From: an uncultured Flavobacteriaceae bacterium
Lineage (GTDB): Bacteria; Bacteroidota; Bacteroidia; Flavobacteriales; Flavobacteriaceae
DNA length: 64,000 nucleotides
Reading direction: 5' to 3'
NCBI GenBank assembly: GCA_947500385.1
Contig: CANMSA010000019.1
Coordinates: forward strand, 1-64,000
Part shown: one piece after another, positions 16,418 to 26,226 of the stretch
Layout: each line of letters starts with the position of its first letter
Position numbering within the stretch: position 1 is the first letter of the stretch
Position numbers and translations under genes: made by a program
Notes under the pieces: model-generated
The model's input: the letters and a program-made list of their open reading frames with translations, nothing else
What the model was told of the DNA's origin: nothing
Databases searched by the model: none

Positions 16418-19153
16418 TTAATCGATTATTATTTTGGTAGTCTCAGACTTGTTTGTGTTTAAATGCGTCATTTCCAAAAGATAAATACCACTTTGAACAT
16501 CTTGAAAATGTACTTCCTCTGCCCCTACCATTCCGGACCGGCCAAATACTTTGCGACCCGCCATATCGTATAACACAATTTTATAGGAATCATTGGAAAA
16601 AATGGTTACTGTTTTATTTTTCGAAGGATTCGGAACTACTGAAAAATCATACAAGGTCGCGGAGACACCCGGTAGTTTGGCTTGTAGGTTACTGCTCGCG
16701 CCAAAGGTTTGAGGTCCAAACAAAATAAAGCCGTTACAATTCAGCATTTCCGAATTGGAACCTCCGCAAGAACCGTCTTGAAATACACCGGTGTTCAAGG
16801 TTTGGGCTTCTGCTTGTACAATTAGTTCTCCCACTTTAATATAGTCTATCTGTAAATCAGTCGCGGTACTCCCATTATCGTTCACATAGCGTACTTTTAC
16901 TTTTGAATCTCCCGGAGGAACATTTTCAAAACTATATTCCCGATAACCGGTGGTAACCGTAACGGTTTCTCCAAAATATTGATTGTTTAGCTGTATGCGG
17001 AACCGTTCTCCTCCCGATGTACCCTTTGCCCTTACAATAAGCGTATTTCCATTATTCGGGTCTGGATCCGGGTCTGGGTCCGGGTCCGGGTCTGGATCTG
17101 GGTCCGTATCCGGATCTGGATCGACCAAATTGGTATTTGCCACGTAATTTGCCAAAAATTTGATATAACTCGCTTGATAATTATTAGAATTTTCGGTAGT
17201 GAGGTAAGCCGCTCTGCCTCTATTCCCATCTACTGGATTAAAACCGTTCTCGTCTGAAAACTTCTTCAATAACGGTTGCCCCTTGATACTATCATTGGCA
17301 AAGCGCACTCCCCCTACATAAATATCAAGTTTTCCGGCTTGTTCTTCCTTATTGACGCCCCCGACCAAAAAACCGGGAACGGGGCCAACGATGTTCGCAC
17401 CATCGGGAGTGCCATCGTACTTGGTTTGATCTTTGAACCAGGTATGCCATATTTGGTCTGCCGAAAAATCGCCGCCGTAGCTATACATGTTACTTAGGTA
17501 CAACATTCCAAAAGGGTTCACACCATGAAAATAATGTAGGATAACATCTGCCATAGGCTGATATTTTGCGCGATGGTTTTGGGGGTCTATGTCATAATAC
17601 ATATAATCTAGGTTATCGGACCCTTGACGAGAAAGGGCAGAGTTGCTACCCCAGTTAAGATCCGGATTTCGTATGCCATACAGCGAAACGGATTCTTTTC
17701 TATCATACAGTACATCGTTACGTTGAATTTTGGCTTCCTTAGATGCCCTTATACGACCTTTGACATCAGAATCTGCATTAGGTACTTCTTTCATATAATA
17801 TAAGAATGCCTCTCCCTGGGTAGGACCAAGTAAACCCCAATCATCTCTATTATTAATAAATACATCAGCCGTGCCGATATGCGTTTTTATAAATTCGTTA
17901 TACCGCTGTTCTCCCGTCAATGCAAATAAATAAACCGCTGCTGCCGAGGCTTCCGCAAAGTGTTCTCGAAGGAAAACCCGAAGAGGACCGTTGCCATTAC
18001 CCGCTTGAATAGAACTGTGCTCACAGGTGATGCTTGCGGTTACCTCAGGGCCGTTATTCGGATCATTTGGATCAATCAAATCGGTGAACCCTAAATAATA
18101 GTCCCACGAGAGTACGGCCTTTTCCTGAAGCAGGTTCGCATATTGCACATCAAATTCTTTAAAAACCAATGCTGCGTGGGCCAACATTCCGGCAGCGGCC
18201 ATAGATGCACTGGGGCAGGTTTGGGAATAAAATCGGGGGCGGTTATCAGCACTGGGCGGAGAGATGTAATTACCCTGTAACAAACCGGTCTTGGAAATGA
18301 CCGAACCATCTGGTTCCTGCATGGCCATTACCCAATCCAATTCCCATTTTAGCTCATCTAAAATGTCGGGGAGATTGCCTCCCGCCTCGGGAATGCGCAA
18401 TGAAAAATTATTCCAAAACTCTGGATGTTGCTGATATGTTGCCAGCAGATTATGCACCGGCGGGGAGGCGAGATTAATGTACTTATTTGAATCTCCCGCA
18501 TCGATCCATCCTTTCCCTAAGTTTTTGGTAGCTAAGTAGTTTACGTCATAGTTACAAAGTGAACTTGCCTCAGTATCCTGTCTTGCGCCTTGGTACCACT
18601 CGGTATCTGTCCAATTGGGTCCCGACCCATGGGCACCTGTTTTGTTTTGTCCAATACGCTGGTAATAAAAGGTTTCCATGGCGACGCGCAACACATCGGT
18701 ATACACATCATCCCCTATCTTAAAAGAGTGGGAATCTACTGTTTCCCCGTCCGTGTTAGTTACGCGTATAAAATATTCTCCGGGAGCCCGAACACTTGTA
18801 AAATCAAAGACCCATCCACGGTCGCCAGAAGCCTCATCCGCTAGGGCATCCTCGGGATCTGCTACTTCAGAATTGCTCCATTGGCGTGCTTTATCACTGA
18901 ACACGACCTGTCCTTGAGTACGCCTTAGTTCAACATCTACATCGGCATCAAGATTTATACCCCTGCCTTCATTAAACCCTTTTACCGCCTTTGCAATAAT
19001 CGCCTTTTTCTCGGCCTTTTCCATATAGCCAAACTGATCTATCCGTATGTAATTCTGATTGGTATTGATTCCTTGTGCAACACTTGCACTTATGAATCCT
19101 AAAATGAACATTAGCGAGCAAAGAAACTTCCTCACTTTATATTTTTTTTCCAT
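16418..19153 (-). CDS. GH9 glycoside hydrolase with DP linker, CBM60-like module and T9SS tail
   Basis: A 911-residue secreted enzyme, first of the three tandem GH9 genes. Signal peptide 1-26 (ends SVAQ); CelD-type Ig domain about 34-148; GH9 domain about 150-672 with DAGD at 218-221 and likely acid Glu654 in LTTENSNNYQASY. An Asp-Pro repeat linker (about 678-699) leads to a CBM60-like calcium-dependent module (about 704-775, NTLIVRAKGTSGGERF). The T9SS type A domain is at about 835-911 (SVVPNPSKNK). Domains 1 and 2 are close paralogs of the 1521-residue enzyme (both have WHTWF and GGVN loops). They lack the HHR signature of the middle GH9, suggesting a different substrate or mode. Confidence 0.93.
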   Translation of the reverse strand: MEKKYKVRKFLCSLMFILGFISASVAQGINTNQNYIRIDQFGYMEKAEKKAIIAKAVKGFNEGRGINLDADVDVELRRTQGQVVFSDKARQWSNSEVADPEDALADEASGDRGWVFDFTSVRAPGEYFIRVTNTDGETVDSHSFKIGDDVYTDVLRVAMETFYYQRIGQNKTGAHGSGPNWTDTEWYQGARQDTEASSLCNYDVNYLATKNLGKGWIDAGDSNKYINLASPPVHNLLATYQQHPEFWNNFSLRIPEAGGNLPDILDELKWELDWVMAMQEPDGSVISKTGLLQGNYISPPSADNRPRFYSQTCPSASMAAAGMLAHAALVFKEFDVQYANLLQEKAVLSWDYYLGFTDLIDPNDPNNGPEVTASITCEHSSIQAGNGNGPLRVFLREHFAEASAAAVYLFALTGEQRYNEFIKTHIGTADVFINNRDDWGLLGPTQGEAFLYYMKEVPNADSDVKGRIRASKEAKIQRNDVLYDRKESVSLYGIRNPDLNWGSNSALSRQGSDNLDYMYYDIDPQNHRAKYQPMADVILHYFHGVNPFGMLYLSNMYSYGGDFSADQIWHTWFKDQTKYDGTPDGANIVGPVPGFLVGGVNKEEQAGKLDIYVGGVRFANDSIKGQPLLKKFSDENGFNPVDGNRGRAAYLTTENSNNYQASYIKFLANYVANTNLVDPDPDTDPDPDPDPDPDPDPDPNNGNTLIVRAKGTSGGERFRIQLNNQYFGETVTVTTGYREYSFENVPPGDSKVKVRYVNDNGSTATDLQIDYIKVGELIVQAEAQTLNTGVFQDGSCGGSNSEMLNCNGFILFGPQTFGASSNLQAKLPGVSATLYDFSVVPNPSKNKTVTIFSNDSYKIVLYDMAGRKVFGRSGMVGAEEVHFQDVQSGIYLLEMTHLNTNKSETTKIIID
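17056..17122. repeat. Short tandem repeat encoding Asp-Pro linker
   Basis: About eleven imperfect 6-bp units of GGGTCT/GGATCC type (minus-strand GAY CCN codons) encode the DPDP linker of the GH9 enzyme. Such tracts are prone to length change by slippage in whole 6-bp steps, which keeps the frame. Confidence 0.75.
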
Positions 19154-19888
19154 AATCTGTTTATTTGTTAGTTGTTAAAAACTGAACATTTTGCGCATAA
19201 CGAACTGGACCGCTTTCCAAAACCAAAAAGGTTCCGGGGCAAGTCTTTTTTGTACATTACTACAAATTTCAGCTAGCATGAAAGCTATTGCTCTTTGAAA
19301 AGCATAGAAATACAACAATACAAAGCGACCGTAGCCGAATTGTATAAACACAAGTCACTTAGAACCTATGTTTGCGGTCGGTAATCGTAGGAGATATGTT
19401 TGGTAATAAAGAAGAGACTCACCAATGAGTCTGTACACGCTATCGTTGATTTGTTTCTAGAATTAAATCCAGATAGCAGTAAGTCCGGTATTTACTAAGA
19501 ATGTGTTCGATGAAATTTCATTGTTCAAAAAAACAACGAGTAAGAAGTATTTTTTTCATTTGATTTTAATTTATTGCTTCGTCAAAACGTATCAAATCGG
19601 AAAGAATAAAACGCTGTGCACTTTGTTTTATCCATCATCTTCGAAGATTGTTAGACGAATTCCATCCTTCTATGCATTGCATAATTAGCAAATAAATCAT
19701 TTCTACAATTAAAAGTTTATATATTTCTTGTTAAAATTTTATTATTTGTAAAACAAATGACAGAATTACACCACAAGCCAGTTATTTGCTAACTAATTAG
19801 CTACAAGGTTTTTAACATTGCCGCCTTTGGAAGTATCAAATAAAAAATACGACGTTAGTTAAAATAAGAGAAGGAAATGAAAAAATAA
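19154..19888. other. 735-bp gap upstream of the GH9 cluster
   Basis: This AT-rich stretch separates the GH9 cluster from the GATase-like gene and presumably holds the promoter for the gene starting at 19153. A plus-strand frame near 19331-19383 reads KATVAELYKHKSLRTYVCGR before a stop. It could be a scrap of a lost gene, but it is too short to name. No RNA gene or clear terminator is visible. Confidence 0.4.
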
Positions 19889-21151
19889 TCAGGTTTTTTG
19901 TTTCTTTTTTTGCGCTGCCGGAAACAATACGTTATTCAAAATTAATCGATACCCGGGAGAAGTAGGGTGCAATTCAAGTTCCGTTTTGGGATCCCCTACT
20001 CGATGTTGATAGTCTTCAGGGTCATGGCCTCCATAAAAGGTAAAAAAACCTTTTCCTTTGATACCATGAATATAGCGCGCCTCCCCGTTGATCTTGTTTT
20101 CCCCCAGTACCATCACCGTTGGTTTTACGATCTCCCTCTTAAAAGAGGTGGTCTGTCCCATAAACCCTTTTACCAAAGCGGTGTGGTTTTGACATAACAT
20201 GGTGGGCACTGGATCCCACTTGGCAGAAAAATCCATCAACGAGAAATAGTCCGATTCCTTGGGAACATTGCCTCTCTTCGTCGTCATATCAATCGAGGAG
20301 AATTCGTATTTTAAGGGACTGCGTTCCAACAAAAAATTTCTAAACGCAAAAGTTTTGCGAAAATCGAGACGTGACTGATAATTGGCGTCCGAAGGGTCTC
20401 CATCGAACATGGGCTCGCAAATATCTATCCCATCGGCTGCCAAGGCAATATCAAAACTGTCGGTTGCAGAGCACATTGCAAACATAAATCCCCCACCGAT
20501 GACATAGTTTCTAATTTTCAAGGCCACCGCCCTTTTTTCTTCTGAAACCTTTTCAAAACCAAGTTTGGTCGCCAAAGCTTCGGCATTTTGTTTCTGTTCT
20601 ATATACCACGGAGCCGCTCGATAGGCGCCATAAAATTTACCATACTGTCCGGTAAAATCTTCATGGTGCAAATGCAGCCAATCGAATAACACCAGTTTAT
20701 CTTCCAGCACTTCCTCATCATACACCGTTTCATAAGGAATTTCTGCATAGGTAAGTACCATGGTTACTGCATCGTCCCAAGGTTGGTTTCCCTTCGGGGA
20801 ATAGACCGCCACCTTGGGCGCCTTTTCCAAAATCACAGCTTCCTGGTTCATAGAGGGACTACTTATCCCGTCTAAAATACCTTGTGTCTGCGCATCCGAT
20901 AGTACTTCAAACGAGACACCCCGGATTTGGCATTCTTTGCGAATGCTTTCCCCATCGGGCAATAAAAAAGAGCCCCCTCTGTAATTCAATAACCACTGTA
21001 CCTTTTGTTGTTTGGTCAATACCCAATAGGTAATACCGTACGCTTTTAAATGGTTTTTTTGCCCCTCTGCATCCATAGGTATTAATATCGATGAGGCAAA
21101 AGCAGAAATTGAAAAAAGAATAAAGAATAAAAAGGAAAGACTTTTTTGCAT
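19889..21151 (-). CDS. Secreted GATase-like conserved protein
   Basis: A 420-residue protein with a signal peptide of about 20 residues (SISAFASS). The region from about 112 (KVAVYSPKGNQPWDDAVTMV) through GGGFMFAMCSATDSFDIALA looks like a class I glutamine-amidotransferase-like (ThuA/DJ-1 type) fold. A Cys lies in FAMCSAT. Relatives in Flavobacteria are sometimes labelled asparagine synthetase B, but I see no AsnB synthetase motif. The C-terminus (FYGGHDPEDYQHRVGDP, then TSPGYRLILNNVLFPA) is highly patterned. Its own -7 box TATCTTTG is the complement of 21175-21182. Location periplasmic; reaction unknown. Confidence 0.75.
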   Translation of the reverse strand: MQKSLSFLFFILFSISAFASSILIPMDAEGQKNHLKAYGITYWVLTKQQKVQWLLNYRGGSFLLPDGESIRKECQIRGVSFEVLSDAQTQGILDGISSPSMNQEAVILEKAPKVAVYSPKGNQPWDDAVTMVLTYAEIPYETVYDEEVLEDKLVLFDWLHLHHEDFTGQYGKFYGAYRAAPWYIEQKQNAEALATKLGFEKVSEEKRAVALKIRNYVIGGGFMFAMCSATDSFDIALAADGIDICEPMFDGDPSDANYQSRLDFRKTFAFRNFLLERSPLKYEFSSIDMTTKRGNVPKESDYFSLMDFSAKWDPVPTMLCQNHTALVKGFMGQTTSFKREIVKPTVMVLGENKINGEARYIHGIKGKGFFTFYGGHDPEDYQHRVGDPKTELELHPTSPGYRLILNNVLFPAAQKKKQKT

Positions 21152-21460
21152 AGGATATTATTGTGCAGTCTATCCAAAGATATAGGAAAAATAGGAGTGT
21201 GACTGTTCAAATTTAGTTAAAGCATCGGGTTTCACTTCTCACATTCACGGCTCGTAGTCGTTTCCGTATGCAAAAATTGAATATCGAATTTTCAAAGGTC
21301 CACCATCTGCACTAAAGTCCTATCGATTCTTTACTACCGCTAATATGTTTCGATTTTTTCCTAAAGGCATGAAAATTAGCACTTCTCGTTTGCTGACAGG
21401 ATTTATTTTGCTCAATCACACAGCCTTTGTTTCTATAAAAGCGATTTAACCACTTTGTCA
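21152..21460. other. Gap downstream of dnaB
   Basis: This gap holds a minus-strand -7 box, TATCTTTG (complement of 21175-21182), 24 nt before the GATase-like gene start. The rest shows no gene or clear terminator. Confidence 0.45.
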
Positions 21461-23011
21461 TTAAAAAGGCACGTCGTTATCGTCTTCCGGGCTTAGCGGA
21501 TCGTTCATTGAACTGCCAAAGGCATCGTCGGCGTTCGGTAGATTTTTGGTCATGAACGGATTATCCCCATCGGCATTCATTTTCGATTGGAACTCGAAGG
21601 GTGAATCAAAATCATCCAAATTATCGAACTTACCAAGATTTCCGATGAACTTCAGCCGAATATTTTCGAGTCCCCCGTTACGGTGTTTCGCAACTATAAA
21701 CTCTCCTTGTCCTTGGGTCGGCGAGCGTTCTTCATCATCCCATTCATCAATTTTATAATACTCGGGGCGGTAAATAAAGGCTACGATATCGGCATCTTGC
21801 TCAATAGCACCCGATTCCCTTAAATCGGAAAGCAAGGGACGTTTACTACCACCTCTCGTTTCTACCGCACGGGATAATTGTGAAAGGGCAATTACCGGCA
21901 CGTTCAATTCTTTTGCAAGTGCCTTTAAGTTCCTAGATATGGTAGAGATTTCTTGTTCCCTGTTTCCTCCTTTTTGGGTTCCACCTGCCGTCATTAGCTG
22001 TAAATAATCGATAATGATCATCTTAATACCATGCTGCGAAGCCAATCGGCGGGCTTTTGCCCGTAAATCAAAAATAGAAAGTGATGGGGTGTCATCGATA
22101 AACAATGGCGCCTTTTCCAAGGCTTTTACTTTTACGTTCAATTGCTCCCATTCATGCTTTTCCAATTTCCCGGTACGCAGTTTTTCGGAAGAAAGTCCGG
22201 TTTCGGAAGAAATAAGCCTTGTTATTAATTGTACGGAGGACATTTCACAAGAAAAGAACGCCACGGGCATCCCGGAATTTACCGCCATATTTTTTGCCAT
22301 CGACAAGGTAAGGGCCGTTTTACCCATACCGGGGCGCGCTGCGATAATGATCAAATCACTTGGTTGCCAACCCGAAGTAAGTTTATCTACCTTATCAAAA
22401 CCGGAGGGCACTCCACTCAACCCTTCTTTGTTGGCGATTTCCTCGATTCGCTTTTTGGCTTGTATGACCAGGTTTTGTGCCGTCTCCGCGGAACGTTTTA
22501 AATTTCCTTGGGTAACATCGTATAATTTTGATTCGGCGGTATCCAGAAGATCAAAAACATCGGTGCTCTCGTCATAGGCCTCCTCGATAATTTCATTTGA
22601 AATTTTGATTAAACTTCGCTGGATGAATTTTTGAAGAATAATACGGGCGTGAAACTCGATATGGGCGGATGAAGCAACTTTTTGGGTCAGTTTAATAAGG
22701 TAAAAATCTCCTCCAATAGCTTCCAAACGGCCATCTTTTCGTAATTGGGAAGAAACGGTTAATAAATCGACCGGTTCCGAAGTTTCAAACAATTTGAAAA
22801 TTGCTTCGTAGATAAAACGATGGGATTCTTTGTAGAACACATCGGGATGTAGGATATCTATTACTTCATCGACTCCTTTTTTATCGATCATCATTGCTCC
22901 GAGCACAACCTCCTCTAAATCAACTGCTTGCGGCGGTATTTTTCCGCGCTCCAAGTTAATGAGCGTTGATTTATCGATTTTACGTGCACTTACCGGATCC
23001 GTTCTCTCCAT
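21461..23011 (-). CDS. dnaB: Replicative DNA helicase DnaB
   Basis: The hexameric helicase of the replication fork. The N-terminal domain (PPQAVDLEEVVLGAMMIDKK) contacts primase. The RecA-like core has Walker A AARPGMGKTALT, Walker B IIIDYLQLM and the DnaB H4 region SQLSRAVETRGGSKRP. The start is ATG 23011 (MERTDPVSARK), giving 516 residues. The in-frame TTG at 23029 overlaps the likely -7 box TATATTTT (complement of 23019-23026) and is rejected as a start. The acidic tail (MNDPLSPEDDNDVPF) is typical of Bacteroidetes DnaB. Monocistronic. Confidence 0.96.
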   Translation of the reverse strand: MERTDPVSARKIDKSTLINLERGKIPPQAVDLEEVVLGAMMIDKKGVDEVIDILHPDVFYKESHRFIYEAIFKLFETSEPVDLLTVSSQLRKDGRLEAIGGDFYLIKLTQKVASSAHIEFHARIILQKFIQRSLIKISNEIIEEAYDESTDVFDLLDTAESKLYDVTQGNLKRSAETAQNLVIQAKKRIEEIANKEGLSGVPSGFDKVDKLTSGWQPSDLIIIAARPGMGKTALTLSMAKNMAVNSGMPVAFFSCEMSSVQLITRLISSETGLSSEKLRTGKLEKHEWEQLNVKVKALEKAPLFIDDTPSLSIFDLRAKARRLASQHGIKMIIIDYLQLMTAGGTQKGGNREQEISTISRNLKALAKELNVPVIALSQLSRAVETRGGSKRPLLSDLRESGAIEQDADIVAFIYRPEYYKIDEWDDEERSPTQGQGEFIVAKHRNGGLENIRLKFIGNLGKFDNLDDFDSPFEFQSKMNADGDNPFMTKNLPNADDAFGSSMNDPLSPEDDNDVPF

Positions 23012-23122
23012 ACCAGCGAAAATATACAATTAACCTTAAGTTAACATGGCCAAGGCCACTTGCGATATCAACAGCTCATTCACAATTGGCCTGTTGATAA
23101 GTTACGATTTTGTGTTGACAAC

Positions 23123-23157
23123 AAAAAAATTCCGGAAATGAATGTTTCCGGAATTTT
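23123..23157 (-). terminator. Terminator after accA
   Basis: AAAATTCCGGAAA and TTTCCGGAATTTT form a 13-bp perfect stem with a TGAATG loop, and seven T follow on the minus strand. It lies 22 nt after the accA stop. Confidence 0.88.
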
Positions 23158-23179
23158 CTCATCTTGATAAAAAGGCGCT

Positions 23180-24133
23180 TTAGCCATTAAAAACACCCAT
23201 GTCATCATATTTCGTCATACGAGTTGCTACCAATTCTTTTGGTGATAACTTTTTAAGACGCTCAAAATGGGTCGTAATTTTGTTTTTTACAATTTGAAAG
23301 GTCTTCTCTCGATTTGCATGTGCCCCACCAGCAGGTTCCCGCACGATCTCATCGATCAGTTTCAGTTTTTTCATATCCGTAGCGGTCAATTTTAAAGCAT
23401 CTGCAGCGATTTCCTTGTATTCCCAGCTTCTCCAAAGGATGGAAGAACATGATTCCGGGGATATGACCGAGTACCACGTATTCTCTAACATGAGTACCAC
23501 ATCGCCTACTCCAATTCCCAAGGCACCGCCCGAGGCCCCCTCTCCTATAATCGTAACGATAATGGGTACCTTTAAGCGGGTCATCTCCAAAATGTTGCGT
23601 GCAATGGCCTCTCCTTGGCCGCGTTCTTCGGCCTCTATTCCTGGATAGGCACCTGGTGTATCAACAAAACAAACAACAGGAATACCAAACTTTTCAGCAG
23701 ATTTCATTAAGCGCAATGCTTTCCTGTAGCCTTCAGGGTTGGCCATCCCAAAATTGCGGTACTGCCGCGTTTTGGTATTGAATCCTTTTTGTTGCCCGAT
23801 AAACATATAGGTCTGGTCGCCTATTTTTCCCAGTCCCCCGATCATGGCCTTGTCATCCTTTACATTACGATCGCCATGTAGTTCTAGGAAGGTATCGCCA
23901 CAAATGGCCCGAATATAATCAAGTGTATAGGGGCGATTCGGGTGTCTTGAAAGTTGTACCCGTTGCCATGCGCTTAGATTCTTATAGATGTCCTTTCGGG
24001 TCTCTGCAAGTTTTTGTTCTATTTGTTTGCATGTTTCACTGACGTCTACATCGCTCTCCTGCCCAATAATCATGCATTTATCTAACTGCTCTTCCAGTTC
24101 TTTGATCGGCAGTTCAAAATCCAAATATTCCAT
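23180..24133 (-). CDS. accA: Acetyl-CoA carboxylase carboxyltransferase subunit alpha
   Basis: AccA, with AccD, moves the carboxyl group from carboxybiotin to acetyl-CoA to make malonyl-CoA, the first step of fatty-acid synthesis in the cytoplasm. The 317-residue length is usual. Diagnostic stretches are [40 protein letters not shown] and [20 protein letters not shown]; the last two form the oxyanion and acetyl-CoA site. It has its own -7 box TATCTTTG (complement of 24165-24172) and a strong terminator. The accD and accBC genes are not in the window. Confidence 0.97.
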   Translation of the reverse strand: MEYLDFELPIKELEEQLDKCMIIGQESDVDVSETCKQIEQKLAETRKDIYKNLSAWQRVQLSRHPNRPYTLDYIRAICGDTFLELHGDRNVKDDKAMIGGLGKIGDQTYMFIGQQKGFNTKTRQYRNFGMANPEGYRKALRLMKSAEKFGIPVVCFVDTPGAYPGIEAEERGQGEAIARNILEMTRLKVPIIVTIIGEGASGGALGIGVGDVVLMLENTWYSVISPESCSSILWRSWEYKEIAADALKLTATDMKKLKLIDEIVREPAGGAHANREKTFQIVKNKITTHFERLKKLSPKELVATRMTKYDDMGVFNG

Positions 24134-24177
24134 TGTTCATGATAGGTTTAGTTCTTTAAACGAACAAAGATAAAACT

Positions 24178-25077
24178 TTATCGAGAACCCTTATCCTTGT
24201 TTTTCAACTTCCCGTTATTTTTAATCATCCCATTGGCCAAAACGGTTCCTAGAATAACGAACGTTCCCACATAGAACATAGGGGTCATTTTTTCATCTTC
24301 CCCAAGAAATAGAAATGCGAGGATAATACCGTACACCGGCTCTAGATTCACCGTCAGCATTACCGTATAGGGAGACAGGTATTTCATTACTTTCACAGAA
24401 GCGATAAAGGCATAGGCGGTACAGACCGAGGCCAATAAAAAAAGGTAGCCCCAGTCGCTTATTGAAAGCTGAAAGAAGTCAAGGGTAAAACCGCCCGAAC
24501 CCAACTGATATATCGAGAGCATTATCACCCCTGTCGACAGTTCGTACAAGGAAATAACCGAGGGTTTATGCGTTTGTACCAATTGCCCATTGATCAGGGA
24601 GAAAATGGCCGCCAAAAAAGCGGAGAACAAAGCAAGTAAGATGCCGTTGGCGTATTGTGTCTCGACCCGAAAGATAATTGCAAGCCCGATCATAACGATC
24701 GCCCCAAACAAAAGTTCGTACCAAAGCATTTTTCTTTTGTACCAAAAAGGCTCCAAAATCGCCGTAAAAAACGCCCCAGTTGACATTGTTGCCAACGCTA
24801 CCGATACCGTAGACACTTTTATTGCCTCGAAAAAAGTCACCCAATGCAAGGCGATGACGCCTCCTGCAAGTAAAAGGGTGTACAAGGTTTTATTCGAAAC
24901 TTTTAAGGGAACTCTTCGGAATACTACGAACGCAAAAATCAATATAGCGGCAATAAGCATTCGGTACCATACCAGCGGTAATGCGGCTATGGTAATCAGT
25001 TTGCCCAACACTGCGGTAAAGCCCCAGATAAAGACTATCAAATGAAGATGCGCGTAGTTGCGCACTTTGGTGGTCAT
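24178..25077 (-). CDS. EamA/DMT-family transporter
   Basis: A 299-residue protein with ten hydrophobic segments in two halves, the pattern of the drug/metabolite transporter superfamily. The first EamA repeat covers about 10-140 (HLIVFIWGFTAVLGKLITIA) and the second about 150-285 (LSPYTVMLTVNLEPVYGIIL). The C-terminus is Lys-rich and cytoplasmic. These proteins usually export amino acids or small metabolites through the inner membrane; the substrate is not readable. It lies 44 nt downstream of the accA start region on the same strand, with the LptF/G-type gene upstream, and may be co-transcribed with that gene. Confidence 0.9.
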   Translation of the reverse strand: MTTKVRNYAHLHLIVFIWGFTAVLGKLITIAALPLVWYRMLIAAILIFAFVVFRRVPLKVSNKTLYTLLLAGGVIALHWVTFFEAIKVSTVSVALATMSTGAFFTAILEPFWYKRKMLWYELLFGAIVMIGLAIIFRVETQYANGILLALFSAFLAAIFSLINGQLVQTHKPSVISLYELSTGVIMLSIYQLGSGGFTLDFFQLSISDWGYLFLLASVCTAYAFIASVKVMKYLSPYTVMLTVNLEPVYGIILAFLFLGEDEKMTPMFYVGTFVILGTVLANGMIKNNGKLKNKDKGSR

Positions 25078-25143
25078 GGCAGTACCTTTTTTACGGAATC
25101 AACATCCCTACCTATAACAAGATAGGACGGGCCGGAGTACGTT

Positions 25144-26223
25144 TTATCGCTTCGCATTTTGTAGCAGGTAAAACGCCAATATTCCGAAAATTACATTTGG
25201 AATAATTACGGCCAAAATTGGTGAAAAACCGGCCTGTTCGGCCAAGGTACCAAACACCTTATCAAAGAAAATGAAAATAAAGGCTACAAATATACCGAAG
25301 GCCAGGTTGACGCCCATACCTCCCCTACGTTTAATGGAAGATACCGCCACTGCGATGATCGTTAAGATAAAGGCGCTTACCGGTAGTGCCCAGCGTTTAT
25401 ATTTTACCAGCTTGTAGGCATTGATGTTCGAAGCTCCTTTGCGTTGCTGGTTGGCAATAAACTCGTTCAATTGAAAAAGGTCTTTGGTCTCCGCGGCATA
25501 CGAAACCGGTGTTAGGTCATTGATATCAAATGCAAACAAGGTATCGAGTCGTCTTTTGGTTTCCATTACCTCCCTATCCCCCAGAACTTTCCTTTTTTTA
25601 TACGAGGTAAGCCGGTACGAAGTATCTTTCGGCACCCATCTAATATTCGCGGCAGAAATCTTAAAATCGAGCGTATTGTCCTTGTTAAAACGTTCAAAGG
25701 TGAAATTGTAGCCAATTTGTCGTTTGGGGTCAAAACTACTCACATAAATAAAGTCGGTAGCGTTCAGCTGGGTAAAAATATTGGTGGTTTCACGATCTTG
25801 CTTCCCCCTTTTTAAATACTTGTACTTGAATTCATTGAATCCTGCACTGGCCTTCGGCACGATAAACATGGCCATAAAGAACATAATCACTGCTATGATC
25901 GAGGCGCCGATAAAATACGGGCGTAAAAAACGACCAAACGAAACGCCCGAGCTTAAAATAGCCACTATCTCGGTATTGCTTGCCAATTTCGAGGTGAAGA
26001 AAATAATGGAAAGAAAAAGGAAAATCGGAAATAAAAGACTTCCTATGTAGAGGGTGAAGTTGCCGTAATAAATAAGGATTTCATTCAAGGGTGCCTCATT
26101 GTCGATCATCTTACCAATCTGCTCGGCAAGATTCGCCATAATTCCTATGGGAATGAACAACATGATCATCACCGCAAAAGTGATCAGATAGCGCTTAAGA
26201 ATGTACTTGTCTAATATTGTCAA
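25144..26223 (-). CDS. LptF/LptG-family permease
   Basis: A YjgP/YjgQ-type protein of 359 residues, the inner-membrane permease component that lifts LPS toward the Lpt bridge. Three N-terminal membrane segments (for example IDKYILKRYLITFAVMIMLF-like start, then TLYIGSLLFPIFLFLSIIFF) are followed by a beta-rich periplasmic domain (about 125-255) and three C-terminal membrane segments. The stretch RWALPVSAFILTIIAVAVSS is typical. Its start is 3 nt after the tgt stop, so the two form an operon, a pairing common in Flavobacteria. LptF and LptG cannot be told apart here. Confidence 0.92.
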   Translation of the reverse strand: MTILDKYILKRYLITFAVMIMLFIPIGIMANLAEQIGKMIDNEAPLNEILIYYGNFTLYIGSLLFPIFLFLSIIFFTSKLASNTEIVAILSSGVSFGRFLRPYFIGASIIAVIMFFMAMFIVPKASAGFNEFKYKYLKRGKQDRETTNIFTQLNATDFIYVSSFDPKRQIGYNFTFERFNKDNTLDFKISAANIRWVPKDTSYRLTSYKKRKVLGDREVMETKRRLDTLFAFDINDLTPVSYAAETKDLFQLNEFIANQQRKGASNINAYKLVKYKRWALPVSAFILTIIAVAVSSIKRRGGMGVNLAFGIFVAFIFIFFDKVFGTLAEQAGFSPILAVIIPNVIFGILAFYLLQNAKR

Positions 26224-26226
26224 AGG

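Noticed and set aside
17056-17122. CRISPR or mobile-element repeat
   Set aside because: The 6-bp repeats are in frame and encode an Asp-Pro linker; no spacers or cas genes are present.
19889-21151. Asparagine synthetase B label for the secreted GATase-like protein
   Set aside because: No AsnB N-terminal Cys2 glutaminase or ATP-pyrophosphatase motif is present; the label is likely an annotation relic.
22014-22577. 187-codon plus-strand frame opposite dnaB
   Set aside because: It is antisense to the Walker A/B core of DnaB.
23012-23029. TTG-initiated N-terminal extension of dnaB
   Set aside because: The TTG precedes and overlaps the likely -7 box TATATTTT; ATG 23011 gives the family N-terminus.
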